A DNA stretch of 64,000 nucleotides from Canna indica (taxonomy: Eukaryota > Streptophyta > Magnoliopsida > Zingiberales > Cannaceae). Of the stretch, positions 11,001 to 24,600 are shown piece after piece. The notes below the pieces were generated by a model, which ran no database searches, was not told the origin of the DNA, and saw only the letters and a program-made list of their open reading frames with translations. The first letter of the stretch is position 1. Each line of letters starts with the position of its first letter. Location of the stretch: contig CP136898.1 in assembly GCA_034359265.1 (NCBI GenBank), forward strand, positions 56,967,501-57,031,500, written 5' to 3'. Both the position numbers and the translations under genes were made by a program.

Positions 11001-12762
11001 ATGACAAACTAATGCAAAGAATTGCACGCTTTTTGGAATAGAATCTTCAACAAAGCCGACTGATTGAACTTCTATGTATCGGCTAGAAACGCCCAGCAAT
11101 CTGAGTCCCGAGCGACTCCAAAACATTCACTGTGATGGGAGAAATTGTTAATCGAGTTATTTAAGACAAACTAATGCAAAGAATTGCACGCTTTTTGGAA
11201 TAGAATCTTCAACGAAGTCGACTGATTGAACTTCAGGGTATCGGCTAGAAACGCCCAGCAATCTGAGTCCCGATCGACTCCAGAACATTCACTGTGATGC
11301 AAGAAGTTGTTAATCGAGTTATATTTGATAGACTAATGCAAAGAATTGCAAAATTTTTCGAATAGAATCTTCAACGAAGCCGACTGATTGAACTTCAGGG
11401 TATCGGCTAGAAACGCCCAGCAATCTGAGTCCCGAGCGACTCCAGAACATTCACTGTGATGGGAGAAGTTGTTAATCGATTTATTTATGACAAACTAATG
11501 CAAAGAATTGCACGCTTTTTGGAATAGAATCTTCAACGAAGTCGACTGATTGAACTTCAGGGTATCGGCTAGAAACGCCCAGCAATCTGAGTCCCGAGCG
11601 ACTCCAGAACATTCACTGTGATGGGAGAAGTTGTTAATCTAGTTAGTTATGACAAACTAATGCAAAGAATTGCACGCTTTTTGGAATAGAATCTTCAACG
11701 AAGCCGACTGATTGAACTTCAGGGTATCGGCTAGAAACGCCCAGCAATCTGAGTCCCGAGCGACTCCAGAACATTCACTGTGATGGGAGAAGTTGTTAAT
11801 CGAGTTATTTATGACAAACTAATGCAAAGAATTGCACGCTCTTTGGAATAGAATCTTCAACGAAGTCGACTGATTGAACTTCAGGGTATCGGCTAGAAAC
11901 GCCCAGCAATCTGAGTCCCGATCGACTCCAGAACATTCACTGTGATGGGAGAAGTTGTTAATCTAGTTAGTTATGACAAACTAATGCAAAGAATTGCACG
12001 CTTTTTGGAATAGAATCTTCAACGAAGCCGACTGATTGAACTTCAGGGTATCGGCTAGAAACGCCCAGCAATCTGAGTCCCGAGCGACTCCAGAACATTC
12101 ACTGTGATGGGAGAAGTTGTTAATCGAGTTATATTTGATAGACTAATGCAAAGAATTGCACAATTTTTCGAATAGAATCTTGAACGAAGCCGACTGATTG
12201 AACTTCGGGGTATCGGTTCGAAACGAACAGAAATCTGAGTCGCGAGCGACTCCAGAACATTCACTGTGATGGGAGAAGTTGTTAATCGAGTTATTTATGA
12301 CAAACTAATGCAAAGAATTGCACGCTTTTTGGAATAGAATCTTCAACGAAGTCGACTGATTGAACTTCAGGGTATCGGCTAGAAACGCCCAGCAATCTGA
12401 GTCCCGAGCGACTCCAGAACATTCACTGTGATGGGAGAAGTTGTTAATCGAGTTATTTATGAGAAACTAATGCAAAGAATTGCACACTTTTTGGAATAGA
12501 ATCTTCAACGAAGTCGACTGATTGAACTTCAGGGTATCGGCTAGAAACGCCCAGCAATCTGAGTCCCGAGCGACTCCAGAATATTCACTGTGATGGGAGA
12601 AGTTGTTAATCTAGTTAGTTATGACAAACTAATGCAAAGAATTGCACGCTTTTTGGAATAGAATCTTCAACAAAGCCGACTGATTGAACTTCTGTGTATC
12701 GGCTAGAAACGCCCAACAATCTGAGTCCCGAGCGACTCCAGAACATTCACTGTGATGGGAGA

Positions 12763-15678
12763 AGTTGTTAATCGAGTTATTTATGTCACACTAATGCAAA
12801 GAATTGCATGCTTTTTGGAATAGAATCTTCAACGAAGTCGACTGATTGAACTTCAGGGTATCGGCTAGAAACGCCCAGCAATCTGAGTCCCGAGCGACTC
12901 CAGAACATTCACTGTGATGGGAGAAGTTGTTAATCTAGTTAGTTATAACAAACTAATGCAAAGAATTGCACGCTTTTTGGAATAGAATCTTCAACAAAGC
13001 CGACTGATTGAACTTCAGGGTATCGGCTAGAAACGCCCAGCAATATGAGTCCCGAGCGACTCCAGAACATTCACTGTGATGGGAGAAGTTGTTAATCGAG
13101 TTATTTAAGACAAACTAATGCAAAGAATTGCACGCTTTTTGGAATAGAATCTTCAACGAAGTCGACTGATTGAACTTCAGGGTATCGGCTAGAAACGCCC
13201 AGCAATCTGAGTCCCGATCGACTCCAGAACATTCACTGTGATGGGAGAAGTTGTTAATCTAGTTAGTTATGACAAACTAATGCAAAGAATTGCACGCTTT
13301 TTGGAATTGAATCTTCAACGAAGCCGACTGATTGAACTTCAGGGTATCGGCTAGAAACGCCCAGCAATCTGAGTCCCGAGCGACTCCAGAACATTCACTG
13401 TGATGGGAGAAGTTGTTAATCTAGTTAGTTATGACAAACTAATGCAAAGAATTGCACGCTTTTTGGAATAGAATCTTCAACGAAGCCGACTGATTGAACT
13501 TCAGGGTATCGGCTAGAAACGCCCAGCAATCTGAGTCCCGAGCGACTCCAGAACATTCACTGTGATGGGAGAAGTTGTTAATCGAGTTATTTATGACAAA
13601 CTAATGCAAAGAATTGCACGCTCTTTGGAATAGAATCTTCAACGAAGTCGACTGATTGAACTTCAGGGTATCGGCTAGAAACGCCCAGCAATCTGAGTCC
13701 CGATCGACTCCAGAACATTCACTGTGATGGGAGAAGTTGTTAATCTAGTTAGTTATGACAAACTAATGCAAAGAATTGCACGCTTTTTGGAATAGAATCT
13801 TCAACGAAGCCGACTGATTAAACTTCAGGGTATCGGCTAGAAACGCCCAGCAATCTGAGTCCCGAGCGACTCCAGAACATTCACTGTGATGGGAGAAGTT
13901 GTTAATCGAGTTATATTTGATAGACTAATGCAAAGAATTGCACAATTTTTCGAATAGAATCTTGAACGAAGCCGACTGATTGAACTTCGGGGTATCGGTT
14001 CGAAACGAACAGAAATCTGAGTCGCGAGCGACTCCAGAACATTCACTGTGATGGGAGAAGTTGTTAATCGAGTTATTTATGACAAACTAATGCAAAGAAT
14101 TGCACGCTTTTTGGAATAGAATATTCAACGAAGTCGACTGATTGAACTTCAGGGTATCGGCTAGAAACGCCCAGCAATCTGAGTCCCGAGCGACTCCAGA
14201 ACATTCACTGTGATGGGAGAAGTTGTTAATCGAGTTATTTATGTCACACTAATGCAAAGAATTGCATGCTTTTTGGAATAGAATCTTCAACGAAGTCGAC
14301 TGATTGAACTTCAGGGTATCGGCTAGAAACGCCCAGCAATCTGAGTCCCGAGCGACTCCAGAACATTCACTGTGATGGGAGAAGTTGTTAATCTAGTTAG
14401 TTATAACAAACTAATGCAAAGAATTGCACGCTTTTTGGAATAGAATCTTCAACAAAGCCGACTGATTGAACTTCAGGGTATCGGCTAGAAACGCCCAGCA
14501 ATATGAGTCCCGAGCGACTCCAGAACATTCACTGTGATGGGAGAAGTTGTTAATCGAGTTATTTAAGACAAACTAATGCAAAGAATTGCACGCTTTTTGG
14601 AATAGAATCTTCAACGAAGTCGACTGATTGAACTTCAGGGTATCGGCTAGAAACGCCCAGCAATCTGAGTCCCGATCGACTCCAGAACATTCACTGTGAT
14701 GGGAGAAGTTGTTAATCTAGTTAGTTATGACAAACTAATGCAAAGAATTGCACGCTTTTTGGAATAGAATCTTCAACGAAGCCGACTGATTGAACTTCAG
14801 GGTATCGGCTAGAAACGCCCAGCAATCTGAGTCCCGAGCGACTCCAGAACATTCACTGTGATGGGAGAAGTTGTTAATCTAGTTAGTTATGACAAACTAA
14901 TGCAAAGAATTGCACGCTTTTTGGAATAGAATCTTCAACGAAGCCGACTGATTGAACTTCAGGGTATCGGCTAGAAACGCCCAGCAATCTGAGTCCCGAG
15001 CGACTCCAGAACATTCACTGTGATGGGAGAAGTTGTTAATCGAGTTATTTATGACAAACTAATGCAAAGAATTGCACGCTCTTTGGAATAGAATCTTCAA
15101 CGAAGTCGACTGATTGAACTTCAGGGTATCGGCTAGAAACGCCCAGCAATCTGAGTCCCGATCGACTCCAGAACATTCACTGTGATGGGAGAAGTTGTTA
15201 ATCTAGTTAGTTATGACAAACTAATGCAAAGAATTGCACGCTTTTTGGAATAGAATCTTCAACGAAGCCGACTGATTGAACTTCAGGGTATCGGCTAGAA
15301 ACGCCCAGCAATCTGAGTCCCGAGCGACTCCAGAACATTCACTGTGATGGGAGAAGTTGTTAATCGAGTTATATTTGATAGACTAATGCAAAGAATTGCA
15401 CAATTTTTCGAATAGAATCTTGAACGAAGCCGACTGATTGAACTTCGGGGTATCGGTTCGAAACGAACAGAAATCTGAGTCGCGAGCGACTCCAGAACAT
15501 TCACTGTGATGGGAGAAGTTGTTAATCGAGTTATTTATGACAAACTAATGCAAAGAATTGCACGCTTTTTGGAATAGAATCTTCAACGAAGTCGACTGAT
15601 TGAACTTCAGGGTATCGGCTAGAAACGCCCAGCAATCTGAGTCCCGAGCGACTCCAGAACATTCACTGTGATGGGAGA
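12763..15678. repeat. 9-monomer higher-order repeat, two units of 1,458 bp
   Basis: Units 12763-14220 and 14221-15678 share their monomer order and rare variants: 'atgtcacac' with 'ttgcatgc' at the start, then 'ataacaaac', 'agcaatatgag' (near 13042 and 14500), 'atttaagac', 'cacgctctttgg', and one A monomer at 13897 and 15355. Matching extends one further monomer to about 15840. They differ by isolated substitutions such as 'ggaattgaatc' near 13307. Confidence 0.88.
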
Positions 15679-16164
15679 AGTTGTTAATCGAGTTATTTAT
15701 GTCACACTAATGCAAAGAATTGCATGCTTTTTGGAATAGAATCTTCAACGAAGTCGACTGATTGAACTTCAGGGTATCGGCTAGAAACGCCCAGCAATCT
15801 GAGTCCCGAGCGACTCCAGAACATTCACTGTGATGGGAGAAGTTGTTAATCGAGTTATTTATGAGAAACTAATGCAAAAAATTGCACGCTTTTTGGAATA
15901 GAATCTTCAACGAAGTCGACTGATTGAACTTCAGGGTATCGGCTAGAAACGCCCAGCAATCTGAGTCCCGAGCGACTCCAGAATATTCACTGTGATGGGA
16001 GAAGTTGTTAATCTAGTTAGTTATGACAAACTAATGCAAAGAATTGCACGCTTTTTGGAATAGAATCTTCAACAAAGCCGACTGATTGAACTTCTGTGTA
16101 TCGGCTAGAAACGCCCAACAATCTGAGTCCCGAGCGACTCCAGAACATTCACTGTGATGGGAGA

Positions 16165-16326
16165 AGTTGTTAATCGAGTTATTTATGTCACACTAATGCA
16201 AAGAATTGCACGCTTTTTGGAATAGAATCTTGAACGAAGCCGACTGATTGAACTTCGGGGTATCGGTTCGAAACGAACAGAAATCTGAGTCGCGAGCGAC
16301 TCCAGAACATTCACTGTGATGGGAGA
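16165..16326. repeat. B/A hybrid satellite monomer
   Basis: The left part is class B ('atgtcacac', 'cacgctttttgg'). From 'aatcttgaacgaagcc' it is class A, through 'ttcgaaacgaac' to 'gagtcgcgagcg'. The switch falls in the shared 'gaatagaatctt'. It is copied at about 22321-22482 in the 38-monomer duplication. It keeps the full 162-bp length, as expected from in-register crossover or conversion. Confidence 0.87.
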
Positions 16327-17460
16327 AGTTGTTAATCGAGTTATTTATGACAAACTAATGCAAAGAATTGCACGCTTTTTGGAATAGAATCTTCAACAAA
16401 GCCGACTGATTGAACTTCAGGGTATCGGCTAGAAACGCCCAGCAATCTGAGTCCCGAGCGACTCCAGAACATTCACTGTGATGGGAGAAGTTGTTAATCG
16501 AGTTATTTAAGACAAACTAATGCAAAGAATTGCACGCTTTTTGGAATAGAATCTTCAACGAAGTCGACTGATTGAACTTCAGGGTATCGGCTAGAAACGC
16601 CCAGCAATCTGAGTCCCGATCGACTCCAGAACATTCACTGTGATGGGAGAAGTTGTTAATCTACTTAGTTATGACAAACTAATGCAAAGAATTGCACGCT
16701 TTTTGGAATAGAATCTTCAACGAAGCCGACTGATTGAACTTCAGGGTATCGGCTAGAAACGCCCAGCAATCTGAGTCCCGAGCGACTCCAGAACATTCAC
16801 TGTGATGGGAGAAGTTGTTAATCGAGTTATATTTGATAGACTAATGCAAAGAATTGCACAATTTTTCGAATAGAATCTTGAACGAAGCCGACTGATTGAA
16901 CTTCGAGGTATCGGTTCGAAACGAACAGAAATCTGAGTCGCGAGCGACTCCAGAACATTCACTGTGATGGGAGAAGTTGTTAATCGAGTTATTTATGACA
17001 AACTAATGCAAAGAATTGCACGCTTTTTGGAATAGAATCTTCAACGAAGTCGACTGATTGAACTTCAGGGTATCGGCTAGAAACGCCCAGCAATCTGAGT
17101 CCCGAGCGACTCCAGAACATTCACTGTGATGGGAGAAGTTGTTAATCGAGTTATTTATGACAAACTAATGCAAAGAATTGCACGCTTTTTGGAATAGAAT
17201 CTTCAACGAAGTCGACTGATTGAACTTCAGGGTATCGGCTAGAAACGCCCAACAATCTGAGTCCCGAGCGACTCCAGAATATTCACTGTGATGGGAGAAG
17301 TTGTTAATCTAGTTAGTTATAACAAACTAATGCAAAGAATTGCACGCTTTTTGGAATAGAATCTTCAACAAAGCCGACTGATTGAACTTCAGGGTATCGG
17401 TTAGAAACGCCCAGCAATCTGAGTCCCGAGCGACTCCAGAACATTCACTATGATGGGAGA

Positions 17461-20400
17461 AGTTGTTAATCGAGTTATATTTGATAGACTAATGCAAAGA
17501 ATTGAACAATTTTTCGAATAGAATCTTGAACGAAGCCGACTGATTGAACTTCGGGATATCGGTTCGAAACGAACAGAAATCTGAGTCGCGAGCGACTCCA
17601 GAACATTCACTGTGATGGTAGAAGTTGTTAATCGATTTATTTATGACAAACTAATGCAAAGAATTGCACGCTTTTTGGAATAGAATCTTCAACGAAGTCG
17701 ACTGATTGAACTTCAGGGTATCGGCTAGAAACGCCCAGCAATCTGAGTCCCGAGCGACTCCAGAACATTCACTGTGATGGGAGAAGTTGTTAATCTAGTT
17801 AGTTATGACAAACTAATGCAAAGAATTGCACACTTTTTGGAATAGAATCTTCAACGAAGCCGACTGATTGAACTTCAGGGTATCGGCTAGAAACGCCCAG
17901 CAATCTGAGTCCCGCGCGACTCCAGAACATTCACTGTGATGGGAGAAGTTGTTAATCGAGTTATATTTGATAGACTAATGCAAAGAATTGCACAATTTTT
18001 CGAATAGAATCTTGAACGAAGCCGACTGATTGAACTACGGGGTATCGGTTCGAAACGAACAGAAATCTGAGTCGCGAGCGACTCCAGAACATTCACTGTG
18101 ATGGGAGAAGTTGTTAATCGAGTTATTTAAGACAAACTAATGCAAAGAATTGCACGCTTTTTGGAATAGAATCTTCAACGAAGTCGACTGATTGAACTTC
18201 AGGGTATCGGCTAGAAACGCCCAGCAATCTGAGTCCAGAGCGACTCCAGAATATTCACTGTGATGGGAGAAGTTGTTAATCGATTTATTTATGACAAACT
18301 AATGCAAAGAATTCCACGCTTTTTGGAATAGAATCTTCAACGAAGCCGACTGATTGAACTTCAGGGTATCGGCTAGAAACGCCCAGCAATCTGAGTCCCG
18401 AGCGACTCCAGAACATTCACTGTGATGGGAGAAGTTGTTAATCGATTTATTTATGACAAACTAATACAAAGAATTGCACGCTTTTTGGAATAGAATCTTC
18501 AACGAAGTCGACTGATTGAACTTCAGGGTATCGGCTAGAAACGCCCAGCAATCTGAGTCCCGAGCGACTCCAGAACATTCACTGTGATGGGAGAAGTTGT
18601 TAATCGAGTTATATTTGATAGACTAATGCAAAGAATTGCACAATTTTTCGAATAGAATCTTGAACGAAGCCGACTGATTGAACTTCGGGGTATCGGTTCG
18701 AAACGAACAGAAATCTGAGTCGCGAGCGACTCCAGAACATTCACTGTGATGGGAGAAGTTGTTAATCGAGTTATTTAAGACAAACTAATGCAAAGAATTG
18801 CACGCTTTTTGGAATAGAATCTTCAACGAAGTCGACTGATTGAACTTCAGGGTATCGGCTAGAAACGCCCAGCAATCTGAGTCCCGAGCGACTCCAGAAT
18901 ATTCACTGTGATGGGAGAAGTTGTTAATCTAGTTAGTTATGACAAACTAATGCAAAGAATTGCACGCTTTTTGGAATAGAATCTTCAACGAAGCCGACTG
19001 ATTGAACTACAGGGTATCGGCTAGAAACGTCCAGCAATCTGAGTCCCGAGCGACTCCAGAACATTCACTGTGATGGGAGAAGTTGTTAATCGAGTTATTT
19101 ATGACAAACTAATGCAAAGAATTGCACGCTTTTTGGAATAGAATCTTCAACGAAGTCGACTGATTGAACTTCAGGGTATCGGCTAGAAACGCCCAACAAT
19201 CTGAGTCCCGAGCGACTCCAGAATATTCACTGTGATGGGAGAAGTTGTTAATCTAGTTAGTTATAACAAACTAATGCAAAGAATTGCACGCTTTTTGGAA
19301 TAGAATCTTCAACAAAGCCGACTGATTGAACTTCAGGGTATCGGTTAGAAACGCCCAACAATCTGAGTCCCGAGCGACTCCAGAATATTCACTGTGATGG
19401 GAGAAGTTGTTAATCGAGTTATTTATGACAAACTAATGCAAAGAATTGCACGCTTTTTGGAATAGAATCTTCAACGAAGTCGACTGATTGAACTTCAGGG
19501 TATCGGCTAGAAACGCCCAGCAATCTGAGTCCCGAGCGACTCCAGAACATTCACTGTGATGGGAGAAGTTGTTAATCTAGTTAGTTATGACAAACTAATG
19601 CAAAGAATTGCACACTTTTTGGAATAGAATCTTCAACGAAGCCGACTGATTGAACTTCAGGGTATCGGCTAGAAACGCCCAGCAATCTGAGTCCCGAGCG
19701 ACTCCAGAACATTCACTGTGATGGGAGAAGTTGTTAATCGAGTTATATTTGATAGACTAATGCAAAGAATTGCACAATTTTTCGAATAGAATCTTGAACG
19801 AAGCCGACTGATTGAACTTCGGGGTATCGGTTCGAAACGAACAGAAATCTGAGTCGCGAGCGACTCCAGAACATTCACTGTGATGGGAGAAGTTGTTAAT
19901 CGAGTTATTTAAGACAAACTAATGCAAAGAATTGCCCGCTTTTTGGAATAGAATCTTCAACGAAGTCGACTGATTGAACTTCAGGGTATCGGCTAGAAAC
20001 GCCCAGCAATCTGAGTCCCGAGCGACTCCAGAACATTCACTGTGATGGGAGAAGTTGTTAATCGAGTTATATTTGATAGACTAATGCAAAGAATTGCACA
20101 ATTTTTCGAATAGAATCTTGAACGAAGCCGACTGATTGAACTTCGAGGTATCGGTTCGAAACGAACAGAAATCTGAGTCGCGAGCGACTCCAGAACATTC
20201 ACTGTGATGGGAGAAGTTGTTAATCGAGTTATTTATGACAAACTAATGCAAAGAATTGCACGCTTTTTGGAATAGAATCTTCAACGAAGTCGACTGATTG
20301 AACTTCAGGGTATCGGCTAGAAACGCCCAGCAATCTGAGTCCCGAGCGACTCCAGAACATTCACTATGATGGGAGAAGTTGTTAATCGAGTTATTTATGA

Positions 20401-21024
20401 CAAACTAATGCAAAGAATTGCACGCTTTTTGGAATAGAATCTTCAACGAAGTCGACTGATTGAACTTCAGGGTATCGGCTAGAAACGCCCAACAATCTGA
20501 GTCCCGAGCGACTCCAGAATATTCACTGTGATGGGAGAAGTTGTTAATCTAGTTAGTTATAACAAACTAATGCAAAGAATTGCACGCTTTTTGGAATAGA
20601 ATCTTCAACAAAGCCGACTGATTGAACTTCAGGGTATCGGTTAGAAACGCCCAACAATCTGAGTCCCGAGCGACTCCAGAATATTCACTGTGATGGGAGA
20701 AGTTGTTAATCGAGTTATTTATGACAAACTAATGCAAAGAATTGCACGTTTTTTGGAATAGAATCTTCAACGAAGTCGACTGATTGAACTTCACGGTATC
20801 GGCTAGAAACGCCCAACAATCTGAGTCCCGAGCGACTCCAGAATATTCACTGTGATGGGAGAAGTTGTTAATCTAGTTAGTTATAACAAACTAATGCAAA
20901 GAATTGCACGCTTTTTGGAATAGAATCTTCAACAAAGCCGACTGATTGAACTTCAGGGTATCGGTTAGAAACGCCCAGCAATCTGAGTCCCGAGCGACTC
21001 CAGAACATTCACTATGATGGGAGA
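17461..21024. repeat. 22-monomer repeat, copy 1 (3,564 bp)
   Basis: It begins with the A monomer carrying 'attgaacaatt' and 'cgggatatcgg', and ends just before the next such monomer at 21025. The same 22-monomer series is found at 23617-27180 and, with its last monomers changed, from 27181. Class A monomers fall at relative units 1, 4, 8, 15 and 17. It is nested inside the 38-monomer unit. Confidence 0.88.
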
Positions 21025-21672
21025 AGTTGTTAATCGAGTTATATTTGATAGACTAATGCAAAGAATTGAACAATTTTTCGAATAGAATCTTGAACGAAGC
21101 CGACTGATTGAACTTCGGGATATCGGTTCGAAACGAACAGAAATCTGAGTCGCGAGCGACTCCAGAACATTCACTGTGATGGTAGAAGTTGTTAATCGAT
21201 TTATTTATGACAAACTAATGCAAAGAATTGCACGCTTTTTGGAATAGAATCTTCAACGAAGTCGACTGATTGAACTTCAGGGTATCGGCTAGAAACGCCC
21301 AGCAATCTGAGTCCCGAGCGACTCCAGAACATTCACTGTGATGGGAGAAGTTGTTAATCTAGTTAGTTATGACAAACTAATGCAAAGAATTGCACACTTT
21401 TTGGAATAGAATCTTCAACGAAGCCGACTGATTGAACTTCAGGGTATCGGCTAGAAACGCCCAGCAATCTGAGTCCCGCGCGACTCCAGAACATTCACTG
21501 TGATGGGAGAAGTTGTTAATCGAGTTATATTTGATAGACTAATGCAAAGAATTGCACAATTTTTCGAATAGAATCTTGAACGAAGCCGACTGATTGAACT
21601 ACGGGGTATCGGTTCGAAACGAACAGAAATCTGAGTCGCGAGCGACTCCAGAACATTCACTGTGATGGGAGA

Positions 21673-24600
21673 AGTTGTTAATCGAGTTATTTATGACAAA
21701 CTAATGCAAAGAATTGCACGCTTTTTGGAATAGAATCTTCAACGAAGTCGACTGATTGAACTTCAGGGTATCGGCTAGAAACGCCCAGCAATCTGAGTCC
21801 CGAGCGACTCCAGAACATTCACTGTGATGGGAGAAGTTGTTAATCGAGTTATTTATGTCACACTAATGCAAAGAATTGCATGCTTTTTGGAATAGAATCT
21901 TCAACGAAGTCGACTGATTGAACTTCAGGGTATCGGCTAGAAACGCCCAGCAATCTGAGTCCCGAGCGACTCCAGAACATTCACTGTGATGGGAGAAGTT
22001 GTTAATCGAGTTATTTATGAGAAACTAATGCAAAAAATTGCACGCTTTTTGGAATAGAATCTTCAACGAAGTCGACTGATTGAACTTCAGGGTATCGGCT
22101 AGAAACGCCCAGCAATCTGAGTCCCGAGCGACTCCAGAATATTCACTGTGATGGGAGAAGTTGTTAATCTAGTTAGTTATGACAAACTAATGCAAAGAAT
22201 TGCACGCTTTTTGGAATAGAATCTTCAACAAAGCCGACTGATTGAACTTCTGTGTATCGGCTAGAAACGCCCAACAATCTGAGTCCCGAGCGACTCCAGA
22301 ACATTCACTGTGATGGGAGAAGTTGTTAATCGAGTTATTTATGTCACACTAATGCAAAGAATTGCACGCTTTTTGGAATAGAATCTTGAACGAAGCCGAC
22401 TGATTGAACTTCGGGGTATCGGTTCGAAACGAACAGAAATCTGAGTCGCGAGCGACTCCAGAACATTCACTGTGATGGGAGAAGTTGTTAATCGAGTTAT
22501 TTATGACAAACTAATGCAAAGAATTGCACGCTTTTTGGAATAGAATCTTCAACAAAGCCGACTGATTGAACTTCAGGGTATCGGCTAGAAACGCCCAGCA
22601 ATCTGAGTCCCGAGCGACTCCTGAACATTCACTGTGATGGGAGAAGTTGTTAATCGAGTTATTTAAGACAAACTAATGCAAAGAATTGCACGCTTTTTGG
22701 AATAGAATCTTCAACGAAGTCGACTGATTGAACTTCAGGGTATCGGCTAGAAACGCCCAGCAATCTGAGTCCCGATCGACTCCAGAACATTCACTGTGAT
22801 GGGAGAAGTTGTTAATCTACTTAGTTATGACAAACTAATGCAAAGAATTGCACGCTTTTTGGAATAGAATCTTCAACGAAGCCGACTGATTGAACTTCAG
22901 GGTATCGGCTAGAAACGCCCAGCAATCTGAGTCCCGAGCGACTCCAGAACATTCACTGTGATGGGAGAAGTTGTTAATCGAGTTATATTTGATAGACTAA
23001 TGCAAAGAATTGCACAATTTTTCGAATAGAATCTTGAACGAAGCCGACTGATTGAACTTCGAGGTATCGGTTCGAAACGAACAGAAATCTGAGTCGCGAG
23101 CGACTCCAGAACATTCACTGTGATGGGAGAAGTTGTTAATCGAGTTATTTATGACAAACTAATGCAAAGAATTGCACGCTTTTTGGAATAGAATCTTCAA
23201 CGAAGTCGACTGATTGAACTTCAGGGTATCGGCTAGAAACGCCCAGCAATCTGAGTCCCGAGCGACTCCAGAACATTCACTGTGATGGGAGAAGTTGTTA
23301 ATCGAGTTATTTATGACAAACTAATGCAAAGAATTGCACGCTTTTTGGAATAGAATCTTCAACGAAGTCGACTGATTGAACTTCAGGGTATCGGCTAGAA
23401 ACGCCCAACAATCTGAGTCCCGAGCGACTCCAGAATATTCACTGTGATGGGAGAAGTTGTTAATCTAGTTAGTTATAACAAACTAATGCAAAGAATTGCA
23501 CGCTTTTTGGAATAGAATCTTCAACAAAGCCGACTGATTGAACTTCAGGGTATCGGTTAGAAACGCCCAGCAATCTGAGTCCCGAGCGACTCCAGAACAT
23601 TCACTATGATGGGAGAAGTTGTTAATCGAGTTATATTTGATAGACTAATGCAAAGAATTGAACAATTTTTCGAATAGAATCTTGAACGAAGCCGACTGAT
23701 TGAACTTCGGGATATCGGTTCGAAACGAACAGAAATCTGAGTCGCGAGCGACTCCAGAACATTCACTGTGATGGTAGAAGTTGTTAATCGATTTATTTAT
23801 GACAAACTAATGCAAAGAATTGCACGCTTTTTGGAATAGAATCTTCAACGAAGTCGACTGATTGAACTTCAGGGTATCGGCTAGAAACGCCCAGCAATCT
23901 GAGTCCCGAGCGACTCCAGAACATTCACTGTGATGGGAGAAGTTGTTAATCTAGTTAGTTATGACAAACTAATGCAAAGAATTGCACACTTTTTGGAATA
24001 GAATCTTCAACGAAGCCGACTGATTGAACTTCAGGGTATCGGCTAGAAACGCCCAGCAATCTGAGTCCCGCGCGACTCCAGAACATTCACTGTGATGGGA
24101 GAAGTTGTTAATCGAGTTATATTTGATAGACTAATGCAAAGAATTGCACAATTTTTCGAATAGAATCTTGAACGAAGCCGACTGATTGAACTACGGGGTA
24201 TCGGTTCGAAACGAACAGAAATCTGAGTCGCGAGCGACTCCAGAACATTCACTGTGATGGGAGAAGTTGTTAATCGAGTTATTTAAGACAAACTAATGCA
24301 AAGAATTGCACGCTTTTTGGAATAGAATCTTCAACGAAGTCGACTGATTGAACTTCAGGGTATCGGCTAGAAACGCCCAGCAATCTGAGTCCAGAGCGAC
24401 TCCAGAATATTCACTGTGATGGGAGAAGTTGTTAATCGATTTATTTATGACAAACTAATGCAAAGAATTCCACGCTTTTTGGAATAGAATCTTCAACGAA
24501 GCCGACTGATTGAACTTCAGGGTATCGGCTAGAAACGCCCAGCAATCTGAGTCCCGAGCGACTCCAGAACATTCACTGTGATGGGAGAAGTTGTTAATCG

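Larger units (their letters stand above)
3859..12762. repeat. 162-bp satellite array with mixed 8- and 10-monomer periods
   Basis: About 55 monomers lie here without length change. Just right of the LINE are two adjacent A monomers, the first ending in the rare 'gatgcaagaag' junction; the same pair and junction recur 1,296 bp later (5149 and 5311), an 8-monomer period. The junction returns near 7897 and 11299. Between them B and C alternate, with marked forms such as 'cacgctctttgg', 'gagaaattgttaatcg' and 'atttaagac'. From about 8.2 to 8.9 kb C monomers follow one another, alternating 'cacacttt' and 'cacgcttt' forms. A monomers at 9199, 10495 and 12115 are 8 and 10 units apart. No gene is visible. 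Confidence 0.95.
15517..21672. repeat. 38-monomer higher-order unit, first copy (6,156 bp)
   Basis: This is the first of two directly adjacent units. Landmarks are 'gcaaaaaattgc' near 15875, a B/A hybrid monomer near 16165-16326, 'ctacttagttatg' near 16662, 'cactatgatgg' near 17448 with 'attgaacaatt' near 17500, 'cccgcgcgactcc' near 17913, 'attccacgc' near 18310, 'aaacgtccagc' near 19027 and 'ttgcccgc' near 19933. Every one recurs 6,156 bp downstream. The unit itself contains a 22-monomer repeat starting at 17461. Confidence 0.9.
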
